This document shows, piece after piece, positions 15,789 to 17,346 of a stretch of DNA of 17,346 nucleotides. Made by a program: the position numbers and the translations under genes. A model generated the notes under the pieces. That model did no database searches. It saw only the letters and a list, made by a program, of their open reading frames with translations, and had not been told where the DNA came from. Origin of the DNA: a bacterium. GTDB taxonomy: Bacteria; Bacteroidota; Ignavibacteria; Kapaibacteriales; UBA961. Numbering within the stretch: the stretch's first letter is position 1; each line of letters starts with the position of its first letter. The stretch lies in assembly GCA_022844575.1 (NCBI GenBank), contig JALHLL010000046.1, forward strand, positions 1 to 17,346, given 5' to 3'.

Positions 15789-15819
15789 TAAACAATATTA
15801 TAATAAACGGAGTTTTTTT

Positions 15820-16410
15820 ATGAAAACATTTTTAGCTTTTCTTTTTGTTGCGGTCTTTTTTACGGGCTGTAATCATGATGTGTTTTTTCCGCCCAAAGAT
15901 GGTGAAACACCTACAGTAAGTCTATCGGAAAAATTGTATCCTTTACATGTTGGTGATAATTGGGTATTTACCAATATGGAAAATCAGGTCGGTATAATGA
16001 AATTATATGTAAGGGGTACCGAAAAAATTGAAAAAAACACCTATTTTATAGTGGAACAATCGAGCGATTTTTATAGATATGCTGTTATTCCGAGATATTA
16101 TAGAACCGAAGGCGATAAAGTGTATCAATATGATATGGAAACAAAGACGGAAAATGTAATTATTGATTTCGGTTCCGAAGAACCGAATGAAGATGCTCAG
16201 CGTGCATATGTTACATCAAGGGGTACAAGTGTTACCGTACCTGCCGGAACATTTACCGTAACCTCAACAATGGCTCCGGCTGCTGCCTATGATGGTGCTC
16301 CTTTTCAAGACTTTGCGGATGGTGTCGGTTTGGTTAAAATGGTATTTATGCGTGGTGCATATGAATTACATCATGCGATTATTGACGGAAAGAAAATCGG
16401 AAAAGACTAA
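15820..16410 (+). CDS. Lipoprotein of the right sigma/anti-sigma module
   Basis: A 196-residue lipoprotein. The signal peptide ends in a lipobox, VFFTGC (Cys17), after which the chain reads LYPLHVGDNWVFTN (39-52), a motif seen in many small lipoproteins of this bacterial group, in which a 'PL..G..WVY' strand opens a beta-rich domain. The rest is predicted beta strands with no cysteine beyond the lipidated one. Short likenesses to the left-module lipoprotein (NGSYWVY, SVGMV) suggest distant kinship. GGAG lies 7-8 bases before ATG 15820, and the anti-sigma stop is 31 bp upstream, so the two are one transcript. A strong terminator follows. Role unknown, presumably tied to the envelope signal. 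Confidence 0.72.
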   Translation: MKTFLAFLFVAVFFTGCNHDVFFPPKDGETPTVSLSEKLYPLHVGDNWVFTNMENQVGIMKLYVRGTEKIEKNTYFIVEQSSDFYRYAVIPRYYRTEGDKVYQYDMETKTENVIIDFGSEEPNEDAQRAYVTSRGTSVTVPAGTFTVTSTMAPAAAYDGAPFQDFADGVGLVKMVFMRGAYELHHAIIDGKKIGKD

Positions 16411-16429
16411 TTTTTGGGGATTTTGATGT

Positions 16430-16463
16430 AAAAAAGGCGGTGCAGGTATGTACCGCCTTTTTT
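16430..16463 (+). terminator. Rho-independent terminator of the right module
   Basis: AAAAAAGGCGGT (16430-16441) and ACCGCCTTTTTT (16452-16463) form a perfect 12-bp stem, which extends inward by a G-U, a C-G and an A-T pair to leave a four-base loop. The T-run of the right arm completes a textbook terminator 20 bp after the lipoprotein stop. The A-run on the left also makes it usable in the minus direction. Confidence 0.92.
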
Positions 16464-16494
16464 ATTGATGTTTTGTGTAAAGGTTGTATTTTTG

Positions 16495-16668
16495 CATCGG
16501 TTATTAAGGGTGCCGTCAATATTTTTTTGACGGATAATAGGGAAGTCGGGTGAAATTCCCGCGCGGTTGCGCCGCCGTAACGGATGACGAACCATTCATT
16601 ATGCCACTGAAAAAATCGGGAAGGCGAATGGTAAGGATGACTCCGAAGTCGGAAGACCTGCCTTTAAT
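16495..16668 (+). ncRNA. Cobalamin (B12) riboswitch
   Basis: The leader shows the conserved landmarks of the class in order: a CCGTC/GACGG stem (16513-16517 and 16529-16533), GGGAAGTCGGGTGAAATTCC (16540-16559), the CGCGGTTGCGCCGCCGTAAC core (16560-16580), GCCACTG (16603-16609), GGGAAGGCGAATGG (16618-16631), and a B12 box reading AGTCGGAAGACCTGCC (16647-16662). Binding of adenosyl- or other cobalamins normally turns off the gene downstream. It lies after a terminator and before a secreted beta-propeller gene whose start is at 16845. No T-run terminator is seen after the B12 box, so control is more likely at translation. The exact ends are approximate. Confidence 0.93.
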
Positions 16669-16844
16669 ACTCATCTATGTATTTGCATGGAGCAAATCAC
16701 ATCCGCGCCAAAGGATGTTGATGAGGAAGTCATCTTAACATGATAGTACATAAAGTCCGTTTGTATTGCTATCGTCTCTGTGATATTCCCATCATTGTTT
16801 ATTTATTTCGCGCTTTTATTTGGCAAAAGTGTCGGAGATACTTT
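16669..16844 (+). promoter_or_regulatory. Riboswitch expression platform and leader
   Basis: This 176-bp stretch holds three short hairpins: ATTTGC/GCAAAT (16681-16697), ACATCC/GGATGT (16699-16718) and GATGA/TCATC (16720-16734). A 12-base segment at 16745-16756 can pair with 16840-16851, which includes the start codon at 16845-16847 of the next gene. The ribosome-binding site GGAG is at 16834-16837. No separate gene is supported here, although a frame is open from ATG 16740 into the propeller gene. Confidence 0.45.
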
Positions 16845-17346
16845 ATGTATTTTATACGATTTGCCGTTTTATGTACGGCATGTTTTTGTATTGCCTTTTT
16901 TTCATTGAATGCACAACCTGAAAAGGTTATAACAGTCGGCAAACAACCCGTAAAAATTATTCCGCACGGGAATAATGTGCATATATTTTGTGCGCAAACG
17001 GATGCTGATTATGATAATGAAAAGGATGAGGGCGATATGCCTGCCTCATGGCATATTCTTGAAGCAGCGACGGGAAATCTTATCCGTTCTTTGGAATTTA
17101 CATGGAATGGTACCGGATATGCTTCCGCACCGGCGCTTGATACAAAAAATAATATTCTGTATTGCAATGATAAGAATAGGGTAATGGCATTTAATGCTAC
17201 AACACAAGAAGTGATAAAAGATACCGTATTTCCCTCTACAGGCGTAGGATTAGCAGTAAATTCGGGCGGTAATATGCTTGTCATAACAATCAGACCTAAC
17301 TTTAAAGACCCGGGTAAAGTAATATATATGAACCTTGAGAATGGAG
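16845..17346 (+). CDS. Secreted beta-propeller (YncE-like) protein under B12 control, cut by window edge
   Basis: An open frame of 167 codons runs off the end of the window. The first 24 residues are a signal peptide (hydrophobic core AVLCTACFCIAFF, cleavage probably after SLNA). Mature sequence shows propeller-like blades: VITVGKQPVKIIPHGNNVHI, SWHILEAATGNLIRSLEF, ALDTKNNILYCNDKNRVMAF then NATTQEVIKDTVF, and GLAVNSGGNMLVITI. Such repeats are typical of YncE-like seven-bladed proteins. The gene follows a cobalamin riboswitch. In Bacteroides the B12-binding surface protein BtuG is also a beta-propeller encoded in B12-regulated loci, so a cobalamin-capture role is plausible; no lipobox is evident, unlike BtuG. 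GGAG at 16834 is 7 bases before ATG 16845; an in-frame ATG 16740 lacks this site and gives an improbable Arg/Cys-rich leader. Confidence 0.75.
   Translation, partial: MYFIRFAVLCTACFCIAFFSLNAQPEKVITVGKQPVKIIPHGNNVHIFCAQTDADYDNEKDEGDMPASWHILEAATGNLIRSLEFTWNGTGYASAPALDTKNNILYCNDKNRVMAFNATTQEVIKDTVFPSTGVGLAVNSGGNMLVITIRPNFKDPGKVIYMNLENG

Noticed and set aside
16550..16738. Short open frame across the riboswitch
   Set aside because: It coincides with the structured aptamer core and has no coding signs.
16740..16844. In-frame upstream ATG 16740 as start of the propeller gene
   Set aside because: It gives a 35-residue Arg/Cys-rich leader before an otherwise normal signal peptide and has no ribosome-binding site at the right distance, while GGAG precedes ATG 16845.
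1..17346. tRNA, rRNA, CRISPR arrays or phage genes
   Set aside because: None seen: no clover-leaf with CCA-type end, no regularly spaced repeats, and no structural phage proteins.

Overview
The window looks like a chromosomal segment of a low-GC member of the Bacteroidota or a close relative (Ignavibacteria/Kapabacteria-like). The signs are a type IX secretion sorting-domain remnant, DUF1569 and DUF1761 proteins, an AraC regulator with a DUF6597-type N-terminus, envelope-spanning anti-sigma factors paired with ECF sigma factors, and many lipoproteins and small outer-membrane barrels. Species cannot be named from this sequence alone.

Layout. (1) 1-156: 3' end of an IS3-type insertion sequence (transposase C-terminus plus terminal repeat). 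(2) 164-3039: a duplicated DUF1569 gene, whose copies include about 75 bp of upstream DNA, flanks an AraC regulator, a DUF1761 membrane protein, a decayed T9SS-protein remnant and a strong terminator. (3) 3244-6056: a tight four-gene operon of a two-pore-helix potassium channel, a bestrophin anion channel, an LCIB-type (theta-class) carbonic anhydrase and a small cupin. (4) 6084-7130, minus strand: a YoeB-family toxin preceded by a 252-residue protein of unknown family in the antitoxin position. (5) 7257-10224, minus strand: LEA14-like lipoprotein, CNNM/CBS transporter-like protein and aspartate aminotransferase. (6) 10468-16410: two divergent, mirror-image modules, each an ECF sigma factor, a membrane-crossing anti-sigma factor with a C-terminal beta-barrel-like domain, and a lipoprotein. 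The left module is followed by an outer-membrane barrel gene. (7) 16430-17346: a terminator, a cobalamin riboswitch, and the start of a secreted beta-propeller protein that continues past the window.

How the genes may work together. The channel/bestrophin/carbonic anhydrase cluster suggests a membrane bicarbonate channel coupled to CO2-bicarbonate interconversion; this is inference from family and gene order. The sigma/anti-sigma modules resemble the dual membrane-spanning anti-sigma (Dma/Das) systems known from Bacteroides, in which one protein reads outer-membrane state and controls a cytoplasmic sigma factor; here two paralogous copies are back to back and share one short promoter region with an inverted repeat. 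The riboswitch places the terminal propeller gene under vitamin B12 control, in line with a role in cobalamin capture.

No tRNA, rRNA or CRISPR array was seen.
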